Assembly: GCF_014323565.1 (NCBI RefSeq)
Contig: NZ_CP058669.1
Location: 2,626,928-2,690,927, forward strand
Length of the DNA: 64,000 bases
Direction of reading: 5' to 3'
DNA from: Hyphobacterium sp. CCMP332
GTDB lineage: Bacteria; Pseudomonadota; Alphaproteobacteria; Caulobacterales; Maricaulaceae
The notes under the pieces are model-generated. The model was not told the origin of the DNA, searched no databases, and worked only from the letters and a program-made list of their open reading frames with translations. Below are positions 18,233-29,470 of this stretch, piece after piece. Numbering within the stretch: position 1 is the stretch's first letter; each line of letters begins with the position of its first letter. The position numbers were made by a program, and so were the translations under genes.

Positions 18233-19150
18233 CTAGCCGATCCTTGAAAGCCAGGCCGCGAAGCGCTCAATCACCGCTTCGCGGCCTTTTTCATTGATCG
18301 TCTCGTGACGGAAATCCTCGAGGATCTCCTGCGTAGCGCCGTATCCGGCCTTGCGCAGTCGCGCGCCGAGCAGCTCGACTGCTTTCGCATTGTTCGTCGC
18401 CGGATCATCCGTTCCGCCGACCAGGTGGAAGGGCAGGGATTTGGGGACGGCCTTCAGATTTTTATCGTCCGCCGCATAGGCAAGGCCGCCGGCAAAATCC
18501 CGCCACAAGGACCAGCTCGCTGTCCAGCCACACAGGGGATCGGCAACATATCTGTCGACCTCGGCAAGGTCACGGGACAACCAGCCTGATTCCGGACGAT
18601 CATTTTTGAAGCGCTTGTCCCAGGCCTTGAAGGTCAGGGCATCAATCAGTCCGGCCGGCTTTTCCGGTTTGGAAAACATCAGGCCCAGCCCGGTGACAAA
18701 TCTGATCAGCCCTGCCGCTCCCTTGTCGATATTGGCATTCCAGATCGCACAGCCGGCAATCGTTTCGGGATAGCGCATGGCGTAATTGAGCGAGACCGCT
18801 CCGCCCATGGAATGACCAAACACCACGACCGGCACGCCGGGGTGTTTTTCCCGCGCCTCGGCATTCACCGCAGCGGCATCCGCCATCACTTTCGACCAGC
18901 CATGCTCGTAGGCGAACAGGCGCGGCGCACCATCCGGAGCGGTCGTCAGACCGTGGCCGCGATGATCCTGCGCGACCACCGCCCAGCCTGTCTGTGCCAG
19001 CGCTTCGGCAAACCGCTCATAACGGGCGGCATGTTCGGCCAGCCCGTGATTGATATGCAGAACGCCGCGGGTTTCGCCTTCGGCGGCAGATTCGTAGAGC
19101 GTCAGCAGCGCCCCGGTCGGGCTTTCCAGTGTCCGTTTGGTAAAGGCCAT
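18233..19150 (-). CDS. Alpha/beta hydrolase, monoacylglycerol lipase-like (Hydrolase_4)
   Basis: About 305 residues from ATG 19150 (MAFTKRTL), which lies six bases after AGAGGGG; the ATG at 19156 is too close to that site. The fold shows the HINHGLAEHAARYERFAEAL opening, VVAQDHRGHGLT, the nucleophile elbow GHSMGGAVSLN, and a late acid/histidine region ending FRHETINEKGREAVIERFAAWL. This pattern matches the lysophospholipase/monoglyceride lipase group, cytoplasmic enzymes that free glycerol and fatty acid from monoacylglycerol. It is divergent from glycerol kinase with 90 bp between them, which fits use of the glycerol released, although that link is inference. Confidence 0.85.
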   Translation of the reverse strand: MAFTKRTLESPTGALLTLYESAAEGETRGVLHINHGLAEHAARYERFAEALAQTGWAVVAQDHRGHGLTTAPDGAPRLFAYEHGWSKVMADAAAVNAEAREKHPGVPVVVFGHSMGGAVSLNYAMRYPETIAGCAIWNANIDKGAAGLIRFVTGLGLMFSKPEKPAGLIDALTFKAWDKRFKNDRPESGWLSRDLAEVDRYVADPLCGWTASWSLWRDFAGGLAYAADDKNLKAVPKSLPFHLVGGTDDPATNNAKAVELLGARLRKAGYGATQEILEDFRHETINEKGREAVIERFAAWLSRIG

Positions 19151-19240
19151 GAACATCCCCTCTTTGCTGCAACGCTATCGCGCTCTGTTCGCGCGCGCCA
19201 GCCTGTTTATAGTCGTATCTGACAGGAATCGGGGGCGTGT

Positions 19241-20734
19241 ATGTTCAGCGACAAGACAGCCATTCTGGCCATTGACCAGGGGACGACCTCCTCGCGGGCG
19301 ATCGTGTTTTCCAGAAAGGGTCAGGTGATTGCGCTGGCCCAGCGGGAGTTTGCGCAAATCTATCCCAAACCCGGCTGGGTGGAGCACGATCCGGAAGTGA
19401 TCTGGGCCACGGTGATCGCCACCGCGCGAAAAGCGCTGAAAGAGGCGAAGGCCAAAGGCTGGAAAACCGCATGTCTGGGCATCACCAATCAGCGCGAGAC
19501 GGCGATTATCTGGGACCGGAAAACCGGCGACCCCATCCATAACGCCATTGTCTGGCAGGACCGGCGCACCGCAAAAACCTGCCAGCAACTCGCCGCTGAC
19601 GGCCATGAGGGCGTCATACGGGAGAAAACCGGCCTCGTCCTCGACCCCTATTTTTCGGCTACCAAATTTGCCTGGATTCTGGATGCTGTCGACGGCGCGC
19701 GGGAACGGGCTGCGCGGGGCGAGCTGGCTTTTGGGACGGTGGACAGCTTCCTGCTCTGGCGGTTGACCGGCGGGGCTTCGCACAAGACCGATGCCAGCAA
19801 TGCCAGCCGCACCTCGCTCTATGATCTCAAGGCGGGCGCGTGGGATGCTGGCCTGTGCGAGCGCTTCAACGTGCCGATATCAGGTCTGCCGGGCGTGTGT
19901 GACAATGCCGCGGACTTCGGCACCAGCATCAAATCCACGATTGGAGAGATCCTACCGATCACCGGCATGGCGGGAGACCAGCAATCGGCGGCCATCGGCC
20001 AGGCCTGCTTCAGGCCCGGCGAGGTCAAATCCACCTATGGCACAGGTGCCTTCCTGATCATGAATACCGGCCCCGAAATGGCGGTGTCAGAAAACCGCCT
20101 GCTCTCAACGATTGGCTGGCGGATTGATGGCCAGACCACTTTCGCGCTGGAAGGCTCTATCCTGTCCGCCGGCGCCACCGTCCAATGGCTACGCGATGGT
20201 CTGGGCCTGTTTTCCAAAGCCTCCGAGATCGAGGCGCTGGCCGCTTCCGCCGATCCCGATTGCGGCGTCTATTTGGTCCCGGCTTTTGCCGGGTTGGGCG
20301 CTCCCCACTGGGCGGCGGATGCGCGCGGGACGATTGTCGGTCTGACACGCGGGGCCGGGCGGGCGGAAATCGCGCAGGCGGCTCTGGATGCTGCGGCCCA
20401 TCAGACCGCCGACCTCCTCGAAGCCATGGCGCGCGACGGTGTCCCTGCGGCAAAGCTGAAGGTCGATGGCGGTATGGCGAACAATAACCGTTTTCTCTCC
20501 CGGCTGGCCGATTTCTGCGACGTGCCGGTGGTCCGCCCGGTCAATACCGAGACCACCGCCTGGGGCGCGGCTTTCCTTGCCGGTATGGGGGCGGGACTGT
20601 TTGGCGGGCTCGAGGAAGGCCGAAAACTCTGGAAGGCTGACCAGAAGTTTGAACCGAAGATCAAGGCAATTGACCGGGACACGCAACGCGCCGGTTGGCA
20701 AGCGGCCGTCAGGCAAACTCTCGCCGGGATTTGA
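19241..20734 (+). CDS. glpK: Glycerol kinase
   Basis: A 497-residue FGGY kinase that phosphorylates glycerol to glycerol-3-phosphate. It begins with the phosphate-binding DQGTTSSRAIVFSRKGQV, then WVEHDPEVIW, GITNQRET and IVWQDRRT, which are typical of GlpK. The C-terminal ATP region has GGMANNNRFLSRLADF followed by ETTAWGAAFLAGMG. Full family length. No glpF or glpD is adjacent; the neighbours are a lipase-like hydrolase on one side and an esterase on the other, suggesting glycerol supply from ester hydrolysis. Start ATG 19241 follows a GGGGG run. Confidence 0.97.
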   Translation: MFSDKTAILAIDQGTTSSRAIVFSRKGQVIALAQREFAQIYPKPGWVEHDPEVIWATVIATARKALKEAKAKGWKTACLGITNQRETAIIWDRKTGDPIHNAIVWQDRRTAKTCQQLAADGHEGVIREKTGLVLDPYFSATKFAWILDAVDGARERAARGELAFGTVDSFLLWRLTGGASHKTDASNASRTSLYDLKAGAWDAGLCERFNVPISGLPGVCDNAADFGTSIKSTIGEILPITGMAGDQQSAAIGQACFRPGEVKSTYGTGAFLIMNTGPEMAVSENRLLSTIGWRIDGQTTFALEGSILSAGATVQWLRDGLGLFSKASEIEALAASADPDCGVYLVPAFAGLGAPHWAADARGTIVGLTRGAGRAEIAQAALDAAAHQTADLLEAMARDGVPAAKLKVDGGMANNNRFLSRLADFCDVPVVRPVNTETTAWGAAFLAGMGAGLFGGLEEGRKLWKADQKFEPKIKAIDRDTQRAGWQAAVRQTLAGI

Positions 20735-20787
20735 CGCGGGGCGGATTCGTGCCAAATCATGTCTTCAATGGAGCGGGGGAGATTTCC

Positions 20788-22458
20788 ATGCGAGCAGCTA
20801 TTCTCGGACTGGCCGTTATTCTGGCAGCCTGTTCAACACGCGAACCGGTGATGGAACCCGATCCGGAAACCCGCCTGTCCACGCCGCAAGGTGATATTGT
20901 TGGCTATGTTGCGGATGCGGGGGCCCATGTCTGGCGGGCGATCCCCTATGCCGAACCACCCGTTGGCGATATGCGCTGGCGTGCGCCGCGTCCGCCACAA
21001 AACTGGGACCAGGAGCGTCAATCCATTACCGCGCCCGATTATTGTCCGCAGCTGGCCAATTCACTGAGCGCGGATCTCGTAGGCGTGGAAGCGGGAACGC
21101 TGATCGGCAATGAGGACTGTCTCTATGTCGATGTTTACGCGCCGCCAAACGCCGCCAATTTGCCGGTGATGATGTGGATTCACGGCGGCAGTAACACCTG
21201 GGGCTGGGGTGATCAGTATGATGGCTCACAACTGGCCATCGATCAGAACGTCATTGTCGTCGTGGTTCAGTACCGCCTCGGACCACTCGGGTTTTTCTCC
21301 CACCCTGCCTTGCGCGAAGATGCGCAGATCGACGCTGACCGGGCCGCCAATTTCGCGACACTGGATCAGATCGCGGCCCTGGAATGGATACGTGACAATA
21401 TCGCTGCCTATGGCGGCGATGCGGGCACGGTGACGATTTTCGGCGAAAGCGCCGGCGGCACCAATGTCGCGGCACTTATGGGTTCCCCCATGGCCTCGGG
21501 CCTGTTCCATCGCGCCATCATGCAGTCCGGTTCGGCAAACGCTATTGCAGTGGAAGAAGCGGAAGGCACAACCGGCTCGGAAGCCAATGCGTCCCTGGAC
21601 ATTGCGCCGATGATCACCGGTGGCGGGGTCAGCGCCGATGATCTGCGCGGTGCTCCATTGGCGGCAGTTTATAACGCCTATAGCCCGGAGGGTGAATCGG
21701 TTGATTTGCCGACCGTGATCGCCGATGGCGTCACCATTCCGGAGGGCGGCCTGATGCAGGCCTTTGCCAGTCCGGAAACCTTCAACGCCGTACCGCTCAT
21801 CACCGGCACAAACCGTGACGAGGTCAAACTTTACAATGGTCTGAACCCTGAACTCGTCTCGCGCCGGCTTGGCATCTTCTTCCGCATTCGCGACGAAAAC
21901 CTCTACGAGGCGGTGTCGGAATACCAGAGCCGTATTTGGGCGATTAATGCCGTGGACGAGATTGCGGCCACCATGACCGCCGGCGGCCATGATGATGTCT
22001 GGGCCTATCGTTTCGACTGGGATGAGGGCGGGTCAAACCTTTTCCTCGATTCAGCGGAGATTTTCGGTGCCATGCACTCGATGGAAATTCCTTTCGTCTT
22101 CAACAGATTCGAATTCTTCGGCTCACGCCTCGACCCCATCGTCTTCAATGACGACAATGCCGACAGCCGCATCGCGCTCGCCCGTGAAATGGGCAGCTAC
22201 TGGGCGCGCTTTGCCCGGCAGGGCGAGCCCGGGGGAGACTGGGCCCGCTGGAGCGAGGGCCCGGCGCGCATGCGGTTTGATACGCCGGCTGATGGTGGGT
22301 CCCTGATGATGGCAGGTGAGTTCACCATCGAGGGACTCGCCAGCGATATCAGCTCAGATGTCCGGCTGACCGCTGAGGAGCGTTGCCGGCTCGTGTCATC
22401 GATGGAGGGGCGGTATTTCGATGACACCCGCGAATTGCGCCCGCTGACGGGCTGCTGA
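20788..22458 (+). CDS. Type-B carboxylesterase, predicted lipoprotein
   Basis: 556 residues from ATG 20788, preceded by GGGGGAG. The start MRAAILGLAVILAACS is a lipoprotein signal with the lipid-bearing Cys at residue 15. The COesterase fold shows WRAIPYAEPPVGDMRW, EDCLYVDVYAP, MMWIHGGSNTWGWG (oxyanion hole), LDQIAALEWIRDNIAAYGGD and the nucleophile motif FGESAGGTNV, with HSMEIPFVFN near the C-terminus carrying the likely catalytic histidine region. It probably hydrolyses carboxylic esters at the cell envelope. It follows glpK on the same strand 53 bp later and may be cotranscribed. Natural substrate unknown. Confidence 0.9.
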   Translation: MRAAILGLAVILAACSTREPVMEPDPETRLSTPQGDIVGYVADAGAHVWRAIPYAEPPVGDMRWRAPRPPQNWDQERQSITAPDYCPQLANSLSADLVGVEAGTLIGNEDCLYVDVYAPPNAANLPVMMWIHGGSNTWGWGDQYDGSQLAIDQNVIVVVVQYRLGPLGFFSHPALREDAQIDADRAANFATLDQIAALEWIRDNIAAYGGDAGTVTIFGESAGGTNVAALMGSPMASGLFHRAIMQSGSANAIAVEEAEGTTGSEANASLDIAPMITGGGVSADDLRGAPLAAVYNAYSPEGESVDLPTVIADGVTIPEGGLMQAFASPETFNAVPLITGTNRDEVKLYNGLNPELVSRRLGIFFRIRDENLYEAVSEYQSRIWAINAVDEIAATMTAGGHDDVWAYRFDWDEGGSNLFLDSAEIFGAMHSMEIPFVFNRFEFFGSRLDPIVFNDDNADSRIALAREMGSYWARFARQGEPGGDWARWSEGPARMRFDTPADGGSLMMAGEFTIEGLASDISSDVRLTAEERCRLVSSMEGRYFDDTRELRPLTGC

Positions 22459-22505
22459 AGTGGGCGTGGGCGGAAATGCAGGTTATTTAGAACCGGCGGG
22501 GCTAA

Positions 22506-22534
22506 AAGCTCAAGATATCAAAATTATCTATAAT
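22506..22534 (+). promoter_or_regulatory. Candidate katG promoter with a GATA-N7-TATC dyad
   Basis: A consensus TATAAT -10 hexamer is at 22529-22534. No good -35 lies 17 bp upstream (AAGCTC at 22506-22511), as expected for an activator-dependent promoter. Directly before the -10 is a GATA-N7-TATC dyad (22514-22528) of the size bound by LysR-type regulators such as OxyR, although OxyR sites normally lie further upstream. The 180-bp gap before katG is clearly AT-rich against its surroundings. Confidence 0.45.
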
Positions 22535-22584
22535 CAAAGCTCAGAGAATTGATTGGATAAATAATCGAGGCAGGTCCACTCTGA

Positions 22585-24825
<2,241 letters not shown>

Positions 24826-24850
24826 GGGCGGGTCTTCATCCAGCATGAGC

Positions 24851-24873
24851 GGGGCGGACCATTGGTCCGCCCC
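24851..24873. terminator. Perfect GC-rich hairpin between convergent katG and the ScfR-like gene
   Basis: GGGGCGGACC at 24851-24860 pairs perfectly with GGTCCGCCCC at 24864-24873 around a three-base ATT loop. No T-tract follows on either strand, so it is an incomplete intrinsic terminator; it may instead protect 3' ends. Its last base overlaps the stop codon of the minus-strand gene. Confidence 0.5.
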
Positions 24874-26294
24874 TAAATGTGTTCATCGCTGGCATAGGGT
24901 CCCGCCGCCTGCCGCCAGGGATTGATATTCATTTCCCGCTGCATGGAGGGAAAAGCCCGGTGCGCGCAGGCCTCCCGCTCGCACAATCGGCAGGTCAGGC
25001 CGACCGGCGTCGGGGGTGTCCGCGACAGCGCATCGGCATATATCGTTTCTTCGGCCCGTCCCCATTCGCAGCCGACCGCAATCACATGCATGACGGGCAA
25101 TTCCTGCGCGCTTCCCGGCCGGGAGACAGCGCGGGCGATGGACAGGTATTCGGAATTGTCCGGCAGGGCGAAGCGCTGGGTGAGCAGTTTTTCCGGCGCG
25201 CGGAACGCCTCGGACAAGGTCCATTTCGGGCAGGAGCCGCCCGAGCGTGCAAAGGGGAGCACGCCGCCGCCAAAGCGTTTGGAGACATTGCCTGCCGGAT
25301 CCATGCGCACCATGAAAAAAGGGATGCCGGGCTGCCTGGGATCATGCAGCGTCGTCAAACGGTGACAGGCCGTTTCAAAGCTCAGACCAAAGCGTCTTTG
25401 CAAGCGGTCGATATCGTATCGGCTCTTCTCCGCCAGTGTCAGAAACGCCTCATAGGGTGCCAGCACCGCTCCAGCGAAATAGCGGGCCAGCCCGTTCCGG
25501 TAGAGCGCTTCCTCGATTTTTGTTTCAAACCCGGCCGCCGCGACTTCGGCATCCAGAACATCGGCGTGTTCCAGCAAAGCCAGCGTGGTGGCCATCTGCA
25601 TGGGGCGGGCATTCGCAGACAGGCGGTCCGACAACATCAGGCGGCGGGTATGAAAGTCCAGCCGCTGGCGTGCCCTACCCATGATGTCGTCTTCAAAGGT
25701 CCGCACCACAATCCCGTGCTCCGCTTTCAGGCGCTCCTCCAGAACCGTCGAGCGATTATCGACATGCAGCTTCAGACGACTGCCGAAGCGTTCGGCGGCA
25801 TCTTCGAGAGCCGGGAAAAAATTATGCCGCTGGTCGAGCGCATTGCGCACCGCTTCTGTTTCATTCATGCGGCCGGCCCGTTCGCCGCCCTCCAGCTGGG
25901 CCGCGAGGTCGGCGGATGATTCCGACGCATTACGATAGGCCTGATGCAGCTTTGTGAGTGCCTCCGCTGCGCGCGGCTGGGTTTCGGCCAGGTCGGTCAG
26001 CTCGGTCCGGTCGAGTTCCAGCGCGGCAAGCGCCGGGTCGGCAGCCGCGGCTTCCAGATCCGTCACCAACTGCCGGTCAGACCCCTCGGCCAGACTGCGG
26101 ACATCGATGTCGAACGCCGCCGCCACAGCGAGCAGCACGCGCGCGGTCAGCGGGCGCTGATTGCGCTCGAGAAGATTGAGATAGCTGGGCGACAGGCCCA
26201 GCATGTCTGCCGCATCGGCTTGCGTCAGACTGCGCTCGCGTCGCAATCGGCGCAGCCGTGCGCCGGCGAAGATTTTCTCGTTTTGCAAATCCAT
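24873..26294 (-). CDS. ScfR/RamB-like XRE regulator with ImmA-type and DUF2083 domains
   Basis: 473 residues. The XRE helix-turn-helix is at about 13-65 (RLRRERSLTQADAADMLGLSPSYLNLLERNQRPLT). A middle IrrE/ImmA-like region follows, and the DUF2083 end carries the cysteine motif CRLCEREACAHRAFP typical of this family. Relatives include Corynebacterium RamB, a repressor of aceA and aceB, and the short-chain acyl-CoA regulators ScfR/PrpC/MccR. Being divergent from aceA-aceB, it almost certainly controls the glyoxylate shunt, sensing an acyl-CoA or related metabolite; activator or repressor cannot be told. No Shine-Dalgarno precedes its ATG. A TTGTCA -35 (26323-26328, read on the minus strand), 17-bp spacer and TAATTG -10 would start transcription at the ATG itself. 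Confidence 0.9.
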   Translation of the reverse strand: MDLQNEKIFAGARLRRLRRERSLTQADAADMLGLSPSYLNLLERNQRPLTARVLLAVAAAFDIDVRSLAEGSDRQLVTDLEAAAADPALAALELDRTELTDLAETQPRAAEALTKLHQAYRNASESSADLAAQLEGGERAGRMNETEAVRNALDQRHNFFPALEDAAERFGSRLKLHVDNRSTVLEERLKAEHGIVVRTFEDDIMGRARQRLDFHTRRLMLSDRLSANARPMQMATTLALLEHADVLDAEVAAAGFETKIEEALYRNGLARYFAGAVLAPYEAFLTLAEKSRYDIDRLQRRFGLSFETACHRLTTLHDPRQPGIPFFMVRMDPAGNVSKRFGGGVLPFARSGGSCPKWTLSEAFRAPEKLLTQRFALPDNSEYLSIARAVSRPGSAQELPVMHVIAVGCEWGRAEETIYADALSRTPPTPVGLTCRLCEREACAHRAFPSMQREMNINPWRQAAGPYASDEHI

Positions 26295-26295
26295 A

Positions 26296-26328
26296 TTGTC
26301 AATTATTCACAAAATAACAGCATGACAA
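26296..26328. promoter_or_regulatory. Candidate operator between the ScfR-like gene and aceA
   Basis: TTGTCA at 26296-26301 and TGACAA at 26323-26328 form an inverted repeat around 21 bp, and nested inside is TTATT-N5-AATAA at 26303-26317. The block is AT-rich and overlaps the predicted promoter of the regulator gene, so it could serve both autoregulation and aceA control. Identification is from symmetry and location only. Confidence 0.45.
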
Positions 26329-26451
26329 GTAATTAATGAATACAACTGATCCATTTTCAGCTTTCACACGTGTAGACAGGACGTTTCGGCATTGTCAGGG
26401 TCGCCTTCGAAACCGCTGGTTCTTCCGGCTTACAGATTCAAGGATTGCACC

Positions 26452-27735
26452 ATGACCACTTTCAACGATCTCGTCCCGGCTGCCACGCCCGACCGCTTCG
26501 CCGGCATTGACCGCGACTATTCCGCCGAGGATGTGCTGAAACTGCGCGGCTCGGTGCAGATCCAGCACACGCTGGCAGAGCGCGGCGCTGTGAAGCTCTG
26601 GACGCTGCTGAAAACCGAACCCTATATCAATGCGCTGGGCGCGCTGACTGGCGGTCAGGCGATGCAAATGGTCCGGGCGGGCCTCAAGGCCATCTATCTG
26701 TCAGGCTGGCAGGTTGCGGCCGACGCCAATGAAGCCGGTGCCATGTATCCGGACCAGTCGCTTTATCCGGCCGATTCCGGTCCCGAACTCGCAAAGAAGA
26801 TCAATCGCACCCTCCAGCGCGCAGATCAGATCGAGGTCTCCGAAGGCAATCTGACGCGTGACTGGTTCGCGCCTATCGTCGCTGATGCCGAGGCCGGCTT
26901 TGGCGGGCCGCTCAACTGCTATGAAATCATGCGCGCCTATATCGAAGCCGGTGCTGCAGGCGTTCACTTTGAAGACCAGGTCGCGGCGGAAAAGAAATGC
27001 GGCCATCTGGGCGGCAAGGTGCTGATTCCGACCAAGGCACATCAGCGCAATCTCAATGCCGCACGCCTGGCCGCCGATGTGCTGGGCGTGCCGACCCTGA
27101 CCGTCGCCCGGACGGATGCCGAATCCGCCACCCTGATCAATTCCGACATTGACGAGCGCGACCATGAATTCATTGACTATGAAGCTGGCCGCACGGCGGA
27201 AGGCTTCTATCGTCTGAAGAAGGGCATGGGCGTTGATCACTGCATCAAGCGCGGTCTGGCCTATGCCAGATATGCCGACCTTCTGTGGTGGGAGACGTCG
27301 AAGCCAAATCTCGATGAAGCGCGCCGTTTTGCCGAGGCCGTCCAGAAGGAATTCCCGGGCAAGATGATGGCATACAATTGCTCGCCCTCCTTCAACTGGG
27401 AAGCCAATCTCGACAAGGCGACGATCGAAACCTATCAGCGCGAATTGGGCGCGATGGGATACAAGTTCCAGTTCGTCACCCTCGCCGGCTTCCACCAGCT
27501 CAATTACGGCATGTTCAGCCTCGCCAGCGGATATCGCGATCGCGGCATGGGTGCCTATTCGGAGCTTCAGCAGGCCGAGTTTGCCTCCGAGAAGGATGGT
27601 TACACCGCCACCCGTCACCAGCGCGAAGTCGGCACCGGTTATTTCGATCTGGTGAACCAGACGCTGTCCGGCGGACAGTCCTCCACCACCGCCATGGACG
27701 AATCCACGGAATCCGCCCAGTTCGCGGCCGAATAA
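26452..27735 (+). CDS. aceA: Isocitrate lyase
   Basis: 427 residues from ATG 26452, which follows AAGGA; the longer open frame from 26392 lacks a ribosome site. The enzyme splits isocitrate into glyoxylate and succinate, the first step of the glyoxylate shunt used on acetate and fatty acids. The catalytic motif [11 protein letters not shown] has its cysteine at 183. Other family blocks are [27 protein letters not shown] and [11 protein letters not shown]. It is followed 21 bp later by malate synthase and is divergent from an ScfR/RamB-like regulator, so the whole shunt is in one locus. Confidence 0.98.
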   Translation: MTTFNDLVPAATPDRFAGIDRDYSAEDVLKLRGSVQIQHTLAERGAVKLWTLLKTEPYINALGALTGGQAMQMVRAGLKAIYLSGWQVAADANEAGAMYPDQSLYPADSGPELAKKINRTLQRADQIEVSEGNLTRDWFAPIVADAEAGFGGPLNCYEIMRAYIEAGAAGVHFEDQVAAEKKCGHLGGKVLIPTKAHQRNLNAARLAADVLGVPTLTVARTDAESATLINSDIDERDHEFIDYEAGRTAEGFYRLKKGMGVDHCIKRGLAYARYADLLWWETSKPNLDEARRFAEAVQKEFPGKMMAYNCSPSFNWEANLDKATIETYQRELGAMGYKFQFVTLAGFHQLNYGMFSLASGYRDRGMGAYSELQQAEFASEKDGYTATRHQREVGTGYFDLVNQTLSGGQSSTTAMDESTESAQFAAE

Positions 27736-27756
27736 GTGGTGACCGGGAGCAAGACC

Positions 27757-29388
27757 ATGAACAAGTCAAACCCCAATGGCGTGGATCTTCTGGGGCCGAT
27801 GGAGCCTGGCTACCGGGCCATCCTCGCCCCGCACGCCCTGTCCTTCCTGATCGGACTGCATCGGCGTTTCGACAGCCGCCGCAAGGCCTTGCTGGAAGAC
27901 CGCCAGAAGCGCCAGGCCGAATATGATGCCGGCGGCCTGCCCGATTTCCCGGAAGAGACGGCCGATATCCGGGCCTCGGAATGGACGGTTCGTCCTGCCC
28001 CGTCCGATCTCATGGATCGCCGGGTCGAGATTACCGGCCCGGTGGATCGCAAGATGGTGGTGAATGCGCTCAATTCCGGGGCGCGCTGTTTCATGGCCGA
28101 TTTCGAGGATGCCTCCTCGCCGAAATGGACCAATATGGTCGACGGGCAGATCAATCTTCGTGAAGCCATCCGCCGCAAGATCGACTTCACCGATGAGAAA
28201 AACGGCAAGCGCTACCGGGTGTCATCCGATGCTGCCACATTGATCATTCGCCCGCGCGGCCTGCACCTGGATGAACGCCACATGCAGGTCAACGGGCAGG
28301 CCATCTCCGCCTCGCTCTTTGATTTCGGCCTCTATCTGTATCACAACCACGACGCCCTGAATGTGCGCGGCACCGGGCCGTATTTTTACCTGCCGAAGCT
28401 CGAAAGCCGTTTTGAAGCACGCTTCTGGGCATTGGTCTTCAGCCATGCCGAGGAAGTGCTGGGGCTGGAACGCGGCACGATCCGTTGCACCGTGTTGATC
28501 GAGACGCTGCCGGCGACGTTCGAGCTGGACGAGATTCTCTACGAGCTGCGCGATTATTGCGTCGGCCTCAATTGCGGCCGCTGGGATTATATCTTCTCCT
28601 ATATCAAGCGCCTGCGGGGCCATACCGACCGCGTCCTTCCGGATCGGTCCCAGGTCACGATGGCAACGCCCTTCATGCGGGCCTATTCAAAGCGCGTCAT
28701 TGCGGTCTGTCACCGCCGCGGCGCTCATGCCATGGGCGGCATGTCGGCCTTCATCCCGGTCAAGGGCGATGAAGCGGCCAATGCGCTGGCATTCGAACAG
28801 GTGAAGGCCGACAAGACTCGCGAAGCCACGGACGGTCATGATGGCTGCTGGGTCGCGCACCCGGACCTCGTTCCGGTCGCCAAGGCGGCCTTTGATGATG
28901 TCATGACCGGCCCCAACCAGATCGACCGTAAATTCGCGGTCACCGGTTCGGCCGCAGATCTGGTCGCCGCCCCTGAGGGCACGATCACCGAGGCCGGTGC
29001 GCGAGAAAATGTCGACGTTGCCATTCGTTATATTGCGGGCTGGCTGGCGGGACGCGGCGCGGCCCCCATCCGCAACATGATGGAAGACGCCGCGACGGCT
29101 GAAATCGCCCGTGCCCAGCTCTGGCAATGGCGGGTGATCGGGGCGAAGACCGAGAGCGGTATCGAGCTGAATGCCAGCTGGATGGAAGAGGCGATCAATA
29201 TTGCCGAAGCTGAAATCCTCGAGGACGGCCATTATCGCCTGTCCGGCCCGAACGAGGTGAAAGCCGCCGCCAGTCTGATGCGCGAGCTCGTCCTGTCAGA
29301 CGGTTTCGACGAATTCCTGACGCTGAAAGCCTACAACCAACTGACAAAAGGTCTGCAGGTCTCTATGCGCCTGACTGAATTCGACTAG
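27757..29388 (+). CDS. aceB: Malate synthase A
   Basis: 543 residues from ATG 27757, behind GGGAGC (27745-27750); a GTG at 27736 just after the aceA stop is less likely. It condenses glyoxylate with acetyl-CoA to malate, completing the shunt begun by AceA. Family blocks include MADFEDASSPKW, IIRPRGLHLDERH (catalytic arginine region), IETLPATFELDEILYELRD, NCGRWDYIFSYIK, MSAFIPVKG and a C-terminal AQLWQWRVIGAKTESG. Length fits the A isoform (about 530-550) rather than the roughly 720-residue G isoform. A strong terminator follows 41 bp after the stop. Confidence 0.98.
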   Translation: MNKSNPNGVDLLGPMEPGYRAILAPHALSFLIGLHRRFDSRRKALLEDRQKRQAEYDAGGLPDFPEETADIRASEWTVRPAPSDLMDRRVEITGPVDRKMVVNALNSGARCFMADFEDASSPKWTNMVDGQINLREAIRRKIDFTDEKNGKRYRVSSDAATLIIRPRGLHLDERHMQVNGQAISASLFDFGLYLYHNHDALNVRGTGPYFYLPKLESRFEARFWALVFSHAEEVLGLERGTIRCTVLIETLPATFELDEILYELRDYCVGLNCGRWDYIFSYIKRLRGHTDRVLPDRSQVTMATPFMRAYSKRVIAVCHRRGAHAMGGMSAFIPVKGDEAANALAFEQVKADKTREATDGHDGCWVAHPDLVPVAKAAFDDVMTGPNQIDRKFAVTGSAADLVAAPEGTITEAGARENVDVAIRYIAGWLAGRGAAPIRNMMEDAATAEIARAQLWQWRVIGAKTESGIELNASWMEEAINIAEAEILEDGHYRLSGPNEVKAAASLMRELVLSDGFDEFLTLKAYNQLTKGLQVSMRLTEFD

Positions 29389-29429
29389 ATCACGACGAGA
29401 TGCCCACCGGCGGGACCGGGAGGCAGGCG

Positions 29430-29470
29430 CGGCAGACCCAATGCAATCCGGGTCTGCCGTGTCACTTTTT
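29430..29470 (+). terminator. Intrinsic terminator of the aceA-aceB operon
   Basis: CGGCAGACCC (29430-29439) pairs with GGGTCTGCCG (29450-29459), a 10-bp stem with a 10-base loop, followed within seven bases by a T-run (CACTTTTT). There is no T-tract on the minus strand, so it serves aceB and not the convergent amt. Confidence 0.85.
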
